64,000 nucleotides of DNA from assembly GCA_002315555.1 (NCBI GenBank), contig DCHF01000051.1, forward strand, positions 26,387-90,386. Reading direction: 5' to 3'. The notes beneath the pieces are model-generated. The model made no database searches and was not told the DNA's origin. It was given only the letters and a program-made list of their open reading frames with translations. This DNA is from Lachnospiraceae bacterium UBA1759 (GTDB lineage: Bacteria; Bacillota; Clostridia; Lachnospirales; Lachnospiraceae). Shown here in pieces: positions 52,639 through 62,319 of the stretch. The translations under genes and the position numbers were made by a program. How positions within the stretch are numbered: position 1 is the stretch's first letter; each line of letters starts with the position of its first letter.

Positions 52639-55600
52639 ATGAATACGATGACGTCTGAGTACAGAGACCGTCTGCGTCACTGGCTCCGTGTATTAAAGGA
52701 TGACCTTTATACTCCGCTTGGAGAGATTCCTTTTGAAGCGGCAAGAACCATGGATGAGCTGTCCTATGAAGATGCTGCCAACCTGGATTATACCAAGGTC
52801 GGTCCCGGCTTTACCTGGGGCAATACCTGGGAGTATTGCTGGTTTAGAGGCGAGATCACGCTTCCGGAAGCGGCGCAGGGCGAGCGCATCTGCCTGGATC
52901 TTCAGCCGGGTGGTGAGAGCACGCTGTTCGTTGACGATATTTCTTTCGGTACGTACCGTGCTTCCTGGGTAAAATACCCGCTGCAGTACATTGAAGACAA
53001 CTTTATTACGACCTCCGCAGAAGCGGGCCGCACCTACAAGATCGTTATGGAGACCTATGCCGGACACTATTATCCGGAAGCTCCGTCCGGCGGTTGTGCA
53101 ACCGGTCCGGTACTCCCGGGCTCTTACGAAGAGCCGGTTCCGGACAATGACGCCCGCACGCTTGGAAACTGCACCTTCGGTATCTGGAATGAGGCCGCTT
53201 ATCAGCTCTTAATGGATGCGGAATGCCTGAGCAGCCTGTATCAGAGTCTGGATCCGAATTCTCTTCGTGCCGCAAAGGTTGCGGAAGCATTGGAAAAGTT
53301 CACTCTGATCTGTGATTTTGAGCAGGATCGTGAAGGCCGTATTGCATCGTACATTGCCGCAAGAGAGGCCCTCCGTCCGGCAATGGAAGCAGAGAACGGC
53401 TCCTCTGCGCCTGAATTCTATGCAATCGGTAATGCGCATCTGGACCTTGCCTGGCTGTGGCCGATGGCGGAGACCTACAGAAAGACCTCCCGTACCTTTG
53501 CAGCGCAGCTCCGTCTTCTGAAGGAGTACCCGGAATACAAGTATCTTCAGAGCCAGCCGGCTGCTTACGATATGTGCAAGCAGTACTATCCGGAGCTTTT
53601 CGAGCGCATTAAAGAAGCCATTAAGGAAGGCCGGTGGATCGCTGAAGGCGCAATGTGGGTCGAACCCGATACCAACATGGCCGGCGGCGAGGCGCTTGTC
53701 CGTCAGCTGTTGTACGGCATGAAATACTACGAGGAAGAGCTTGGTGTTAAGAGCCAGGTCCTTTGGCTCCCGGACACCTTCGGTTATGCAGGCGCACTGC
53801 CGCAGATCCTGAAGAAATGCGGTGTTAAGTACCTCGTTACACAGAAGATCTTCTGGTCCTACAATGAAGGTGAGCGTTTCCCGTATCACTATTTCACCTG
53901 GGAAGGCGTTGACGGCTCCAGGGTCACCGCATTCCTTCCGACCAGCTATACCTATCAGACCGATCCCGCGTCAATGAACGAAGTCTGGAACAACCGCACG
54001 CAGGCCCGTGACCTGGATGCATTCATGATCCCCTTCGGCTACGGAGACGGCGGCGGCGGCCCGGCAAGAGACCACATTGAACATCTGATCCGCGAGAAGA
54101 ATCTGGAAGGCGCGCCGAAGGTCACCATGATGGGCCCGGTAGAGATGTTCGAAAAGATGGAAGAGAAGGGCGGTCCGGCCAATACCTATTCCGGCGAGCT
54201 TTACTTTGACGCTCATCGCGGTACCTACACCTCTCAGGCCATCATCAAGAAGAACAACCGTAAGGCTGAGCTTGCGCTCCGTGACATGGAGATCTGGGGA
54301 ACCGCAGCGGAAAAGAACGGCACGTCTTATGACCTGAACGAGAATGAGACGCTTTGGAAAGAGCTTCTTCTCCATCAGTTCCATGATATTCTGCCGGGCT
54401 CCGGTATTGAGCGTATCTACAAGGAAGCCGATGCCCGCGTCAAGGCAGTCATCGCATCCGCAAAGGACGGCGCGGCAAAATACGCCGCAGCGGTTACCGA
54501 CGGTGCGGAAGGCGTTACGGTCTTCAATTCCCTGTCCTTTGAGAGAACAGGTCTTGTTGTCCTTCCGGATGCTTACAGGAACGGCGCTGTCACCAAGGAT
54601 GGCCGGGAAGTTATGACCGAAGCGATCGACGGTCAGATCGTGGCTCTTGTCACTGTTCCGTCCGTTGGTGCGGTCACCCTTCTTCCTGCGGAAACCAAGG
54701 CAGAGGACGGCGCAAAGATCACCGTTACCGACGACGGTTTTATCCTGGAGAATAGTGTTCTCGTTGCAAAACTCAATAAGAATGCGGAGGTCGTCAGCTA
54801 CATCCTGAAGGAATCCGGTCGCGAATTCGCGGCAGAGCCGATGAACCGTTTCCATCTTTACAAGGACGTTCCGAGACTCTTCGATGCATGGGACATTGAT
54901 TCCCACTACATCAAGCAGGAGCTTCCGGGCGCGCAGAATATTCAGGTAGAAGTCAAGAAGGCTTCCGGCCTGGAAGTGGCTTTGAAGGTCACCGGCACCA
55001 TTTCCGAATCCACTTTCGAGCAGGAGATCACGCTTGCCAAGGACGCAAAGCGCATCGAATTCCGCACGACCGTGGATTGGAAGGAACTGCATCGCCTGTT
55101 AAAGGTCAGCTTCCCGGTCACCGTTTATGCGAACAGCGCGATCAACGAAATGCAGTTCGGTTATGTTGAACGCCCCAACAAGCGCTCCAGACAGTATGAC
55201 AAGGACCGCTTCGAGGTCTGCAACCATCGCTATTCCGCACTCGTTGACGGCAGCCACGGTGCAGCCATTCTGAACGACTGCAAGTACGGCATCAGCGTTA
55301 ACGATAATGCACTTGAACTGACACTTCTTCGTGCGGCATCCTGCCCGGAAATGCGCGCAGACAACCGCATCCATGAGTTCACCTATGCATTTACCGCTTT
55401 CGACGGCACTTTTGCCGATAGCGATGTTGTCGCTCAGGGTATGGACCTGAACGTCCCGATGACGACCGCACAGGGTACAGTCGATACCTTCAGTCTTGTG
55501 GGCATCGATAAGAAGAACATCGTGATGGAAGCAATGAAGCCGGCCGAGGACGGCAGCGGCGATGTGATCATCCGCCTCTACGAGTCCAAGAAAGCCGCTG

Positions 55601-55749
55601 TTCGCGCGAGTATCACCACCGCATTTACCGGTAAGGCCTGGATCTGCGATATGCGTGAGAACAAGGAACAGGAAATCGATAACAGGGACGGCGTTCTGAC
55701 GCTCGATTTCGGTGCATTTGAGATCCTGACCATCCGTATTGCAAAGTAA
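52639..55749 (+). CDS. GH38 alpha-mannosidase (long form, 1036 residues)
   Basis: An N-terminal beta-sandwich of about 250 residues (WEYCWFRGEITLPEA, TLFVDDISFGTYRASW) precedes the GH38 barrel. GNAHLDLAWLW gives zinc ligands H267 and D269, and WLPDTFGYAGALPQ holds the nucleophile D379. A helical three-helix bundle and large C-terminal beta domains complete the enzyme. No signal peptide, so it cleaves imported alpha-mannosides in the cytoplasm. AGAGGAG precedes the ATG. Linkage specificity (alpha-1,2/1,3/1,6) cannot be read off. Confidence 0.94.
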   Translation: MNTMTSEYRDRLRHWLRVLKDDLYTPLGEIPFEAARTMDELSYEDAANLDYTKVGPGFTWGNTWEYCWFRGEITLPEAAQGERICLDLQPGGESTLFVDDISFGTYRASWVKYPLQYIEDNFITTSAEAGRTYKIVMETYAGHYYPEAPSGGCATGPVLPGSYEEPVPDNDARTLGNCTFGIWNEAAYQLLMDAECLSSLYQSLDPNSLRAAKVAEALEKFTLICDFEQDREGRIASYIAAREALRPAMEAENGSSAPEFYAIGNAHLDLAWLWPMAETYRKTSRTFAAQLRLLKEYPEYKYLQSQPAAYDMCKQYYPELFERIKEAIKEGRWIAEGAMWVEPDTNMAGGEALVRQLLYGMKYYEEELGVKSQVLWLPDTFGYAGALPQILKKCGVKYLVTQKIFWSYNEGERFPYHYFTWEGVDGSRVTAFLPTSYTYQTDPASMNEVWNNRTQARDLDAFMIPFGYGDGGGGPARDHIEHLIREKNLEGAPKVTMMGPVEMFEKMEEKGGPANTYSGELYFDAHRGTYTSQAIIKKNNRKAELALRDMEIWGTAAEKNGTSYDLNENETLWKELLLHQFHDILPGSGIERIYKEADARVKAVIASAKDGAAKYAAAVTDGAEGVTVFNSLSFERTGLVVLPDAYRNGAVTKDGREVMTEAIDGQIVALVTVPSVGAVTLLPAETKAEDGAKITVTDDGFILENSVLVAKLNKNAEVVSYILKESGREFAAEPMNRFHLYKDVPRLFDAWDIDSHYIKQELPGAQNIQVEVKKASGLEVALKVTGTISESTFEQEITLAKDAKRIEFRTTVDWKELHRLLKVSFPVTVYANSAINEMQFGYVERPNKRSRQYDKDRFEVCNHRYSALVDGSHGAAILNDCKYGISVNDNALELTLLRAASCPEMRADNRIHEFTYAFTAFDGTFADSDVVAQGMDLNVPMTTAQGTVDTFSLVGIDKKNIVMEAMKPAEDGSGDVIIRLYESKKAAVRASITTAFTGKAWICDMRENKEQEIDNRDGVLTLDFGAFEILTIRIAK

Positions 55750-55761
55750 ATCAATCATAGA

Positions 55762-55783
55762 CCGGCGTGATCCTTCACGCCGG
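55762..55783 (+). repeat. Intercistronic hairpin before the regulator gene
   Basis: CCGGCGTGA pairs perfectly with TCACGCCGG over a TCCT loop, without a T run. Likely an mRNA stabiliser or weak pause site. Confidence 0.6.
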
Positions 55784-55814
55784 CCGCAAGAATAAAACGT
55801 AAGGCAATAGTGAA

Positions 55815-56978
55815 ATGAATCATTATCAAAGGCAACATCAAATGAATAATGAGGTTCTGTACAAAAAGATCCTGGACGACCTTTTGGAAGGCATCCGCTC
55901 CGGGAAATTCCCGGTCGGCAGCCGTCTTCCGTCCGAGATGGAGCTCGCGGAACAGTACAATGTCAGCCGTATCACCAGTAAAAAGGCAGTCGAGATCCTG
56001 GCGGATCGTGGTTACGTTATGAGAAAACCCGGCCGCGGTACGTTTGTCATTCAGAGCGACGCATCGAAAAATGAAGCAGAAAACGAGATCGTGCCGGAGG
56101 AGACCGATACCCCGAAAAATACCAGCGGGATGATCACCATCGGCGTGATCATGGACAACTTTGATTCCTCCTTCGGCCAGGATGTCGTCAAAGGACTGGA
56201 ATACGAGTGCCGCCGCCGCGGAATGCTGATGATGCTTCGTCTGACGTATGGTTCCGTCGAGGTGGAAAAGGAAGCCATGCAGGATATGCGGGCCGCCGGA
56301 GTCAGTGGACTGATCCTGATGTGCGCGCAGGGTGAGGTGTACAACACCGACATCCTGAAGCTGTACCTGGAGAAGTTCCCGGTCATTTTGATCGACCGCG
56401 GACTGAAGGGCGTCCCGATTCCGACCGTTTGCACCGACAACTATGCCGCAAGCCGCGAAATGACAAGTATTTTGGTAAAGAACGGCCATCGCAAGATCGG
56501 TTTCATTTCACACTCTTACCTGACAACATCCACCATTTCGGACCGTTTTGAAGGCTTCTGCAATGCGCTGAATGAACTGAATGTCCCGCTGGATGAATCC
56601 CTGCTCAGCCTGAACATGGATGCATTCCTGCCGGAGGATACGGACACCGAGGTCGATACCGAACCGTACCGCGAGCTTTTATGCGGCTACGTGGATGGTC
56701 ATCCGGAGGTCACGGCTTACTTCACGGTCGAGCATAAGATCGCTTCGCTTCTCTATCAGGTGCTGAAGGAAAAGGGCCTGTCAAGCGAGAAAACACTGGC
56801 TTGTTTTGACGGCGACATCGATATGGAGGATATAACCAAGCTGATGTATGTTCAGCAGGATCAGTACCGCATGGGCGTTTCCGCAATGCGTTTAATGGCA
56901 CACAAATTAAGAGGCGAGCAGCTGCCGACCCGTGAAACGGTTCCGTACACGCTGTATCAGCCCGGAGATAATGAGTAA
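55815..56978 (+). CDS. GntR-type wHTH regulator with LacI-like sensor domain (AraR-like architecture)
   Basis: 387 residues. Residues 13-80 form the GntR winged helix (LLEGIRSGKFPVGSRLPSEMELAEQYNVSR, then GRGTFV). From about 110 on it is a periplasmic-binding-protein-like sugar sensor (ITIGVIMDNFDSSFGQDVVKGLEYE, DRGLKGVPIPTVCTDN, NGHRKIGFIS). Such proteins are sugar-released repressors. It lies inside the mannoside operon and probably controls it, perhaps through the TGATATATCA palindromes at 49068 and 49215. ATG 55842 with AAAGG upstream is an alternative start. Confidence 0.9.
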   Translation: MNHYQRQHQMNNEVLYKKILDDLLEGIRSGKFPVGSRLPSEMELAEQYNVSRITSKKAVEILADRGYVMRKPGRGTFVIQSDASKNEAENEIVPEETDTPKNTSGMITIGVIMDNFDSSFGQDVVKGLEYECRRRGMLMMLRLTYGSVEVEKEAMQDMRAAGVSGLILMCAQGEVYNTDILKLYLEKFPVILIDRGLKGVPIPTVCTDNYAASREMTSILVKNGHRKIGFISHSYLTTSTISDRFEGFCNALNELNVPLDESLLSLNMDAFLPEDTDTEVDTEPYRELLCGYVDGHPEVTAYFTVEHKIASLLYQVLKEKGLSSEKTLACFDGDIDMEDITKLMYVQQDQYRMGVSAMRLMAHKLRGEQLPTRETVPYTLYQPGDNE

Positions 56979-57011
56979 GGAGGGTCCGGAGCACTTATCC
57001 GGAGAGAACGT

Positions 57012-57884
57012 ATGAGAAGAATTGGTGCACTGGAAGCCGGCGGCACAAAGATGGTCCTGGCTGTTATCAATGAAAACGGTGAGGTCCTGGACAGACAGTC
57101 CATTCCGACCCTTACCCCGGATGTAACGATGCCGCTGATCACGGACTACTTTAAGAACCAGCAGGTCGAAGCAGTCGGCGTGGCTTGCTTCGGTCCGGTC
57201 GATGTTAAGAAGGATTCTCCGACCTATGGTCATATTCTGATGACTCCGAAGCTTGCATGGCGCGGATACGACATCATCGGCTATATGGAAAACGAACTGC
57301 ATGTACCGCTTTATCTGGACACCGACGTTAACGGCTCCGCCATCGGCGAAAGCAAGTGGGGCGCTGCAAAGGACGTGGATTCCTGCGTTTATATCACGAT
57401 CGGTACCGGCATCGGCATCGGCGTGATCGTTGACGGAAAGCCGCTTCACGGCGCGCTTCATCCGGAAGGCGGTCATATTCTGATGCGTCAGAAGGCAGGC
57501 GATACTTATAAGGGCAAATGCCCGTCACACGGAACCTGCTTTGAAGGCATGGCGGCCGGCCCGGCGCTGGAAGAGCATTGGGGCAAGCCGGCGCGCGAGC
57601 TCGCTGAGATGGACGAGGTCTGGGAGACCGAGTCTTATTACATTGCGCAGGCGATCATGACCTACATTCTGGTACTGTCTCCGAAGAAGATCATTCTGGG
57701 CGGCGGTGTTATGAAGCAGACGCAGCTTTTCCCGCTGATCCGTGCAAAGGTCAAGGAAATGCTGAACGGTTACATCAGCATTCCGGAGATCGATGACATC
57801 GACAATTACATCGTGGCACCGGGTCTGATCGACGACCAGGGCATCCTGGGCTGTGCGGCAATGGTTCTGGACGGAGAAAAATAA
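57012..57884 (+). CDS. ROK-family sugar kinase (fructokinase/mannokinase type)
   Basis: 290 residues. LEAGGTKMVLAV is the phosphate loop, and DTDVNGSAIGE carries the catalytic Asp. HPEGGHI with GKCPSHGTC supplies the zinc site of fructokinase-like ROK proteins. IGTGIGIGVIVDGK is the sugar/adenosine loop. In this context it probably phosphorylates the mannose released by the GH38 enzymes. AGGAGG lies upstream. Fructose or N-acetylmannosamine as substrate cannot be excluded. Confidence 0.9.
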   Translation: MRRIGALEAGGTKMVLAVINENGEVLDRQSIPTLTPDVTMPLITDYFKNQQVEAVGVACFGPVDVKKDSPTYGHILMTPKLAWRGYDIIGYMENELHVPLYLDTDVNGSAIGESKWGAAKDVDSCVYITIGTGIGIGVIVDGKPLHGALHPEGGHILMRQKAGDTYKGKCPSHGTCFEGMAAGPALEEHWGKPARELAEMDEVWETESYYIAQAIMTYILVLSPKKIILGGGVMKQTQLFPLIRAKVKEMLNGYISIPEIDDIDNYIVAPGLIDDQGILGCAAMVLDGEK

Positions 57885-57988
57885 CCGCTCCATCGCCCGA
57901 AACCGTATGGGAAACCGCAGGGATTTGAATTTAAACGCTTGCAACTTACATAACGATCGACATAAGCAGGCGATGAAAAGGAGATAAA

Positions 57989-60469
57989 ATGAAGACGTAT
58001 CTGTTCTGTAATGCACATCTGGATCCGGTTTGGCTCTGGCAGTGGGAGTCCGGTATGTGCGAAGCCATTTCCACCTTCCGTCAGGCATCAAAGTTTGTGG
58101 ATGAGTTTCCGGATTTTGTGTTCAATCACAATGAAGCTCTTCTGTATAACTGGATCGAGGAGCATGAGCCGGCGCTGTTTGAAAAGATTCAGCGTCAGGT
58201 AAAGGAAGGACGTTGGGAGATCATCGGCGGCTGGTGGCTGCAGCCCGATGTCAATATGCCGGCAGGTGAGAGCATCGTCCGTCAGATCCTGCGTGGCCGT
58301 CTGTACTTCTGGGACAAGTTCGAGAAGGCACCGGCTACAGCGGTCAACTTTGACTCCTTCGGCCATGCTCAGGGCCTTGTTCAGGTTCTGGAGCAGTGCG
58401 GCTATAAGAATTATGTCAACATCCGTCCGGGTGCAAAGAACTATGATTTCCCGGATGAGGACTTCCTCTGGAAGGGTATGGACGGCAAGTCTGAGATCAA
58501 GGTCCATCGTTCCGACCGCGGATACAACTCCATTTACGGTAAACTGCCGGAGATCATTCCCGAGTGGCAGAAGGATTACGAGGGCAAGGATAAAGCTCTG
58601 TTCTTCTGGGGCGTCGGTAACCATGGCGGCGGCCCGTCCAGAATCGACTTAAACTACATCAAGGAACAGCAGGAGAAGGGCGAAGATCTGTATCACTGCA
58701 AGCCGGATGAGTGGTTTGATGAGATCAATAAAGAGGATCTGCATGTTGTGGATCGTGGCCTGAATCCGTTAATGGAAGGCTGCTATACCTCCATCATCCG
58801 TATCAAGCAGCAGCATCGCCGTCTGGAAAATGACCTGGTCATGGTCGAGAAGATGGCGGCTCATGCAAAGATCGCCGGCCTCTCGACCTATGAGACCGAA
58901 AAGATCAACGACGCTTGGCAGGATCTGATGTTTGCCGAATTCCATGATTCGCTGCCGGGCTCCTGCATCCAGAAGGTCGAGGACGATGTTCTCCGCCAGC
59001 TGGATCACGGTCTGGAGATCATGAACAAGTTAAAATCCAAGTACTTCCTCGCGCTGTGTTCCGGTCAGGAACCCACCGATCCGAAGTGCTCTCCGGTCAT
59101 CGTCTATAACCCGCATCCGTTCCCGTATACGCAGCCCATCGACCTTGAGATCGTTATGCCGCTTCAGCTGTGGCACACCGATTTCTCCAATCCGGTGGTC
59201 TATCGGAACGGCGAGAAGATCCCCTGCCAGTCCGCAAAGGAATCTTCAAACTTCTATATGGACTGGATCAAGCGCGTGGTCTTCCAGACGGAGATCCCGG
59301 CCGGTTCCGTTGCACGCTTCGATGTCGCATACGATGTCATCGAAAAGCGTCCCGAACCCACGCTTACCTCAGATAAGGGCTTCTTTACCATCGAGACCGC
59401 AAAGGGTCATGTCATTGTCAACGAGCGCACCGGTCTGGTGGACAGCTACGTTGTGGATGGCAAGGAATATGTCAAGCCGGGCGCATTTGCCGTTGAGGTT
59501 TACAATGACGCTTTCAGCCCGTGGGACGGTAACCCGATCCATCAGCCGCGTAATCCGGAAGGCCGCTTCCACCTGATGACCATGGGTGAAGCTACCGATT
59601 TCACCGGTATCAAGGGTGGCATCGTGAAGCCGGTCCGCGTGACCGATGAAGGCGAAGTCAATACTATCATCGAAGCCGATATGGTTTACGGCAATTCCCG
59701 CCTCGTCATGCAGTACATCGTCGAAAGGGCGACCGGTGTGCTCGAGGTTGCGGTCAAGGTCCATTACGCAGAAAGCGAAAAGCGCCTGAAACTGCATGTT
59801 CCGACCACTCTTCCGGAAGCGGAATGGGTCGGTCAGACCATGTTTGGCCGCGAAAAGCTGCTGCATTCCTACGGCGATACCGTCCGCCAGTACTGGGAAG
59901 CGCTTTCACAGGATGGCAATTCTTTAGTAGTACTGAACAACGGTACCTACGGTTCTTACAACTATGACGGTAACCTGGAACTGACGATGGTACGTTCCGC
60001 AGGCTACGGCGCGGGCACCTTTGTATGGGGCGAGCCGTTCCATGATCCGATGTACCAGCAGAGAATGGACCAGGGCGAGCGCAACTTCAAGTTCCGCCTG
60101 ATGGCCGGTAAGACCGAGGATATGCTTCTGAACGCAGACCGTGAGGCTGCACAGTTCAATCAGAACGCATACGCGCAGTCCTTCTGCCCGTCCGGTGACG
60201 GTGAGAAGCCCAAGGCTCTCATCTCCATCGACAAGGCAAATGTTTCCTTAAGCTGCCTCAAGGAGAGCGAGCGCGAGGAGGGTGTTTACATCCTGCGTGT
60301 ATTTGAAGCACAGGGTGCGGAGAGCACTGAATTTACCGCAACGCTTCCTGTCCTTGGCCTGGAGCTCAAGGATACGCTGAACAAGTTTGAGATCAAGACC
60401 TACAAGATCAAAGACGGTGAGATCAGCGTGACGGATATGCTGGAAGGCGCGGTTCCGATCAATAAGTAA
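57989..60469 (+). CDS. GH38 alpha-mannosidase (short form, 826 residues)
   Basis: The barrel starts at the N terminus: CNAHLDPVWLW gives H10 and D12, and NFDSFGHAQGL holds nucleophile D122. FHDSLPGSCIQ is the later zinc-site region. No signal peptide. It lacks the N-terminal sandwich of the first GH38 and has a different barrel sequence (NFDSFGH versus LPDTFGY), so the two are distant members with likely different linkage preference. AAAAGGAG precedes the ATG. Confidence 0.94.
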   Translation: MKTYLFCNAHLDPVWLWQWESGMCEAISTFRQASKFVDEFPDFVFNHNEALLYNWIEEHEPALFEKIQRQVKEGRWEIIGGWWLQPDVNMPAGESIVRQILRGRLYFWDKFEKAPATAVNFDSFGHAQGLVQVLEQCGYKNYVNIRPGAKNYDFPDEDFLWKGMDGKSEIKVHRSDRGYNSIYGKLPEIIPEWQKDYEGKDKALFFWGVGNHGGGPSRIDLNYIKEQQEKGEDLYHCKPDEWFDEINKEDLHVVDRGLNPLMEGCYTSIIRIKQQHRRLENDLVMVEKMAAHAKIAGLSTYETEKINDAWQDLMFAEFHDSLPGSCIQKVEDDVLRQLDHGLEIMNKLKSKYFLALCSGQEPTDPKCSPVIVYNPHPFPYTQPIDLEIVMPLQLWHTDFSNPVVYRNGEKIPCQSAKESSNFYMDWIKRVVFQTEIPAGSVARFDVAYDVIEKRPEPTLTSDKGFFTIETAKGHVIVNERTGLVDSYVVDGKEYVKPGAFAVEVYNDAFSPWDGNPIHQPRNPEGRFHLMTMGEATDFTGIKGGIVKPVRVTDEGEVNTIIEADMVYGNSRLVMQYIVERATGVLEVAVKVHYAESEKRLKLHVPTTLPEAEWVGQTMFGREKLLHSYGDTVRQYWEALSQDGNSLVVLNNGTYGSYNYDGNLELTMVRSAGYGAGTFVWGEPFHDPMYQQRMDQGERNFKFRLMAGKTEDMLLNADREAAQFNQNAYAQSFCPSGDGEKPKALISIDKANVSLSCLKESEREEGVYILRVFEAQGAESTEFTATLPVLGLELKDTLNKFEIKTYKIKDGEISVTDMLEGAVPINK

Positions 60470-60476
60470 TACTACA

Positions 60477-60563
60477 CAGCCTCCCGCCGGAGCGTGCTTC
60501 TCGGTTGTAGAACGCGGAAATGCGTGCTATAATGCGGAGAGAGGATGCCTCGCCGGGAGGCTG
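60477..60563 (+). repeat. 10-bp inverted repeat bracketing the DUF624 promoter
   Basis: CAGCCTCCCG (60477-60486) and CGGGAGGCTG (60554-60563) flank the promoter below. Readthrough RNA from the mannosidase gene could fold across it; RNA starting at the promoter could not. Confidence 0.45.
60505..60533 (+). promoter_or_regulatory. Sigma-A promoter for the DUF624 gene
   Basis: TTGTAG, 17 bases, TATAAT preceded by TGC. Transcription should start near 60540, so the ATG at 60545 would have almost no leader. Confidence 0.8.
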
Positions 60564-60598
60564 TTTACAACGTAAGACAGGGAAGAAAGGAGCAGAAA

Positions 60599-61345
60599 TT
60601 GCTCGATCGAATTTTTAATTATGAAAACCCGATATACCGGTTCCTGGGAAAGATCGTCGATGCCATCGTCCTCAATCTGATCTACATGGTGTGCTGTATT
60701 CCGGTCATTACCATCGGACCGGCAACGACGGCGCTTTATTACGCGCTGATGCGCGATGTCATGGATGAGGATCCGCATTATGTGCGGGCATACTTCCGTT
60801 CCTTTAAGCTGAATTTCAAGCAGGGCCTGCTTCTGGGGCTGATCGTTCTCGGAGTCGGCGCCTCCTTCGGTGCAGCCGCGTATGCATACAACTACATCGA
60901 TAGCTCGCAGAATTTCTGGAACATCATGAAAGGTGCGTCCATCATTTCATTCCTGGTCTACCTGTTTATCCTGCAGTATGTGTTTGCGATCCTTGCAAAC
61001 TTCCATACGACGATTTCCAAGGCGATCCAGGGTGCTTTCTACCTGTCGATCAAAAACTTCGGATATACGCTTCTCATGATCCTGTTCATGGCGATTCCTT
61101 TCGGCCTTCTGGTCTATGACTTTTTCAATTTCCTGCCGGTCATGCTGCTTGGTGTGGGTTGTGTGGTCTATCTGGATTCGTATTTCCTGAACAAGATCCT
61201 GAAGCCCTGGTTTGATGAAGCTAAGGGCGATGAAGATGATGATCCGGATGCATGGGTAATGCCGGAAGCGGATGAGATTCCGGAAAGTCTGATCATTCCT
61301 GCGGACGATAGCCGACCGCCGGAGAGCGAAGAGATCGAGGAGTGA
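60599..61345 (+). CDS. DUF624 (YesL-like) membrane protein, TTG start
   Basis: 248 residues from TTG 60599, which has AAAGGAG at the right distance; the in-frame ATG at 60545 has none and lies only 5 bases after the promoter's expected start. Five or six membrane helices with LNLIYMVCCIPVITIGPATTALYYALM, the DUF624 signature. A conserved C-terminal membrane segment is followed by an acidic tail rich in D, E and P. YesL-type proteins often accompany carbohydrate ABC systems; function unknown. Confidence 0.85.
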   Translation: MLDRIFNYENPIYRFLGKIVDAIVLNLIYMVCCIPVITIGPATTALYYALMRDVMDEDPHYVRAYFRSFKLNFKQGLLLGLIVLGVGASFGAAAYAYNYIDSSQNFWNIMKGASIISFLVYLFILQYVFAILANFHTTISKAIQGAFYLSIKNFGYTLLMILFMAIPFGLLVYDFFNFLPVMLLGVGCVVYLDSYFLNKILKPWFDEAKGDEDDDPDAWVMPEADEIPESLIIPADDSRPPESEEIEE

Positions 61346-61421
61346 AATACCGAAGGGGAATATTCAGGAGAAATTTCCGGTGGAATATCCCGGAAGTAAA
61401 TAATAATACAAATCGTAAGAC

Positions 61422-61462
61422 AGCCGTGTCCGACCTGTGGGTCGGGCACGGCTTTGCATTTT
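61422..61462 (+). terminator. Rho-independent terminator after DUF624
   Basis: A perfect 14-bp stem (AGCCGTGTCCGACC and its complement) over a TGTG loop, then TTGCATTTT. Confidence 0.85.
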
Positions 61463-61502
61463 CCGGCCTTTGAGCGGGGGATTCCGTAAATTCTTAAGTA
61501 GT

Positions 61503-61555
61503 GTGAAAGCCCGTGAAGCTGTGAACTTCAGTGAGTTTCGTGAAAATTCTATGAA
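61503..61555 (+). promoter_or_regulatory. Helically phased GTGAA repeats before the ABC exporter
   Basis: GTGAA at 61503, 61513, 61521 and 61540, with GTGAG at 61531 and ATGAA at 61551. Steps are 10, 8, 10, 9 and 11 bases, close to one DNA turn. They end 15 bases before the -10 box. Confidence 0.6.
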
Positions 61556-61569
61556 TCCCCGTATTGCGG

Positions 61570-61578
61570 TGGTATAAT
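61570..61578 (+). promoter_or_regulatory. Extended -10 promoter for the ABC exporter
   Basis: TGGTATAAT with no recognisable -35 box, as is usual for activator-dependent promoters. The gap 61346-61613 holds the terminator, the repeats and this promoter, no gene. Confidence 0.7.
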
Positions 61579-61613
61579 TAAATTTTAACAAAAACAAGGA
61601 AAGGCCGTCCCGT

Positions 61614-62315
61614 ATGAGCTTTATTGAATTTAAAAATGTCCGAAAAGTATATAAGACCGGTGAGATCGAAACGGTAGCACTCGATAAGATCGATTTTACG
61701 ATCGAACGAGGAGAGTTTGTGATCATTGCCGGTCAGTCCGGTGCAGGTAAATCCACGATTCTGAATATTCTGGGCGGTATGGACGCTCCGACCTCCGGTG
61801 AGATCATAGTAGACGGGGCGCGCATTTCGGATTACAATCCGCGGCAGCTCACGACCTACAGACGGTTCGACATCGGGTTCGTATTCCAGTTCTATAATCT
61901 GGTCCAAAATCTGACGGTGACGGAAAATGTGGAGCTTGCGACGGAGATCTGCAAGGATCCGCTGGACGTGGATACGGTCATTGAACAGGTGGGGCTGTCC
62001 GAGCGGCGGCAGAATTTCCCGTCACAGCTTTCCGGTGGTGAGCAGCAGCGCGTGGCCATTGCCCGTGCGCTTGCCAAGAATCCCAAGCTGCTTCTTTGCG
62101 ACGAGCCGACCGGTGCATTGGATTACCAGACCGGCAAGCAGATCCTGAAGCTTCTGCAGGACACCTGCCGCAAGGAAAAGATGACGGTCATTATCATTAC
62201 GCACAATCTGGCGCTGTGCCCGATGGGGGATAAGGTCATCCGTGTAAAGAGCGGTCTGGTGCGGGATATTACGGTCAATGAGACGCCGGTTCCGGTAGAA
62301 AGCATCGAGTGGTGA
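61614..62315 (+). CDS. ABC exporter ATPase (MacB/LolD type)
   Basis: 233 residues. GQSGAGKST is Walker [21 protein letters not shown] is the Q-loop segment, [16 protein letters not shown] the signature, and [12 protein letters not shown]alker B. This subfamily pairs with FtsX-type permeases. The stop is 4 bases before the permease start. Exported substrate or signalling role unknown. Confidence 0.94.
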   Translation: MSFIEFKNVRKVYKTGEIETVALDKIDFTIERGEFVIIAGQSGAGKSTILNILGGMDAPTSGEIIVDGARISDYNPRQLTTYRRFDIGFVFQFYNLVQNLTVTENVELATEICKDPLDVDTVIEQVGLSERRQNFPSQLSGGEQQRVAIARALAKNPKLLLCDEPTGALDYQTGKQILKLLQDTCRKEKMTVIIITHNLALCPMGDKVIRVKSGLVRDITVNETPVPVESIEW

Positions 62316-62319
62316 CGGT

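Noticed and set aside
53971..55092. 373-codon open frame on the minus strand
   Set aside because: Lies wholly inside the GH38 gene, whose catalytic motifs are intact.
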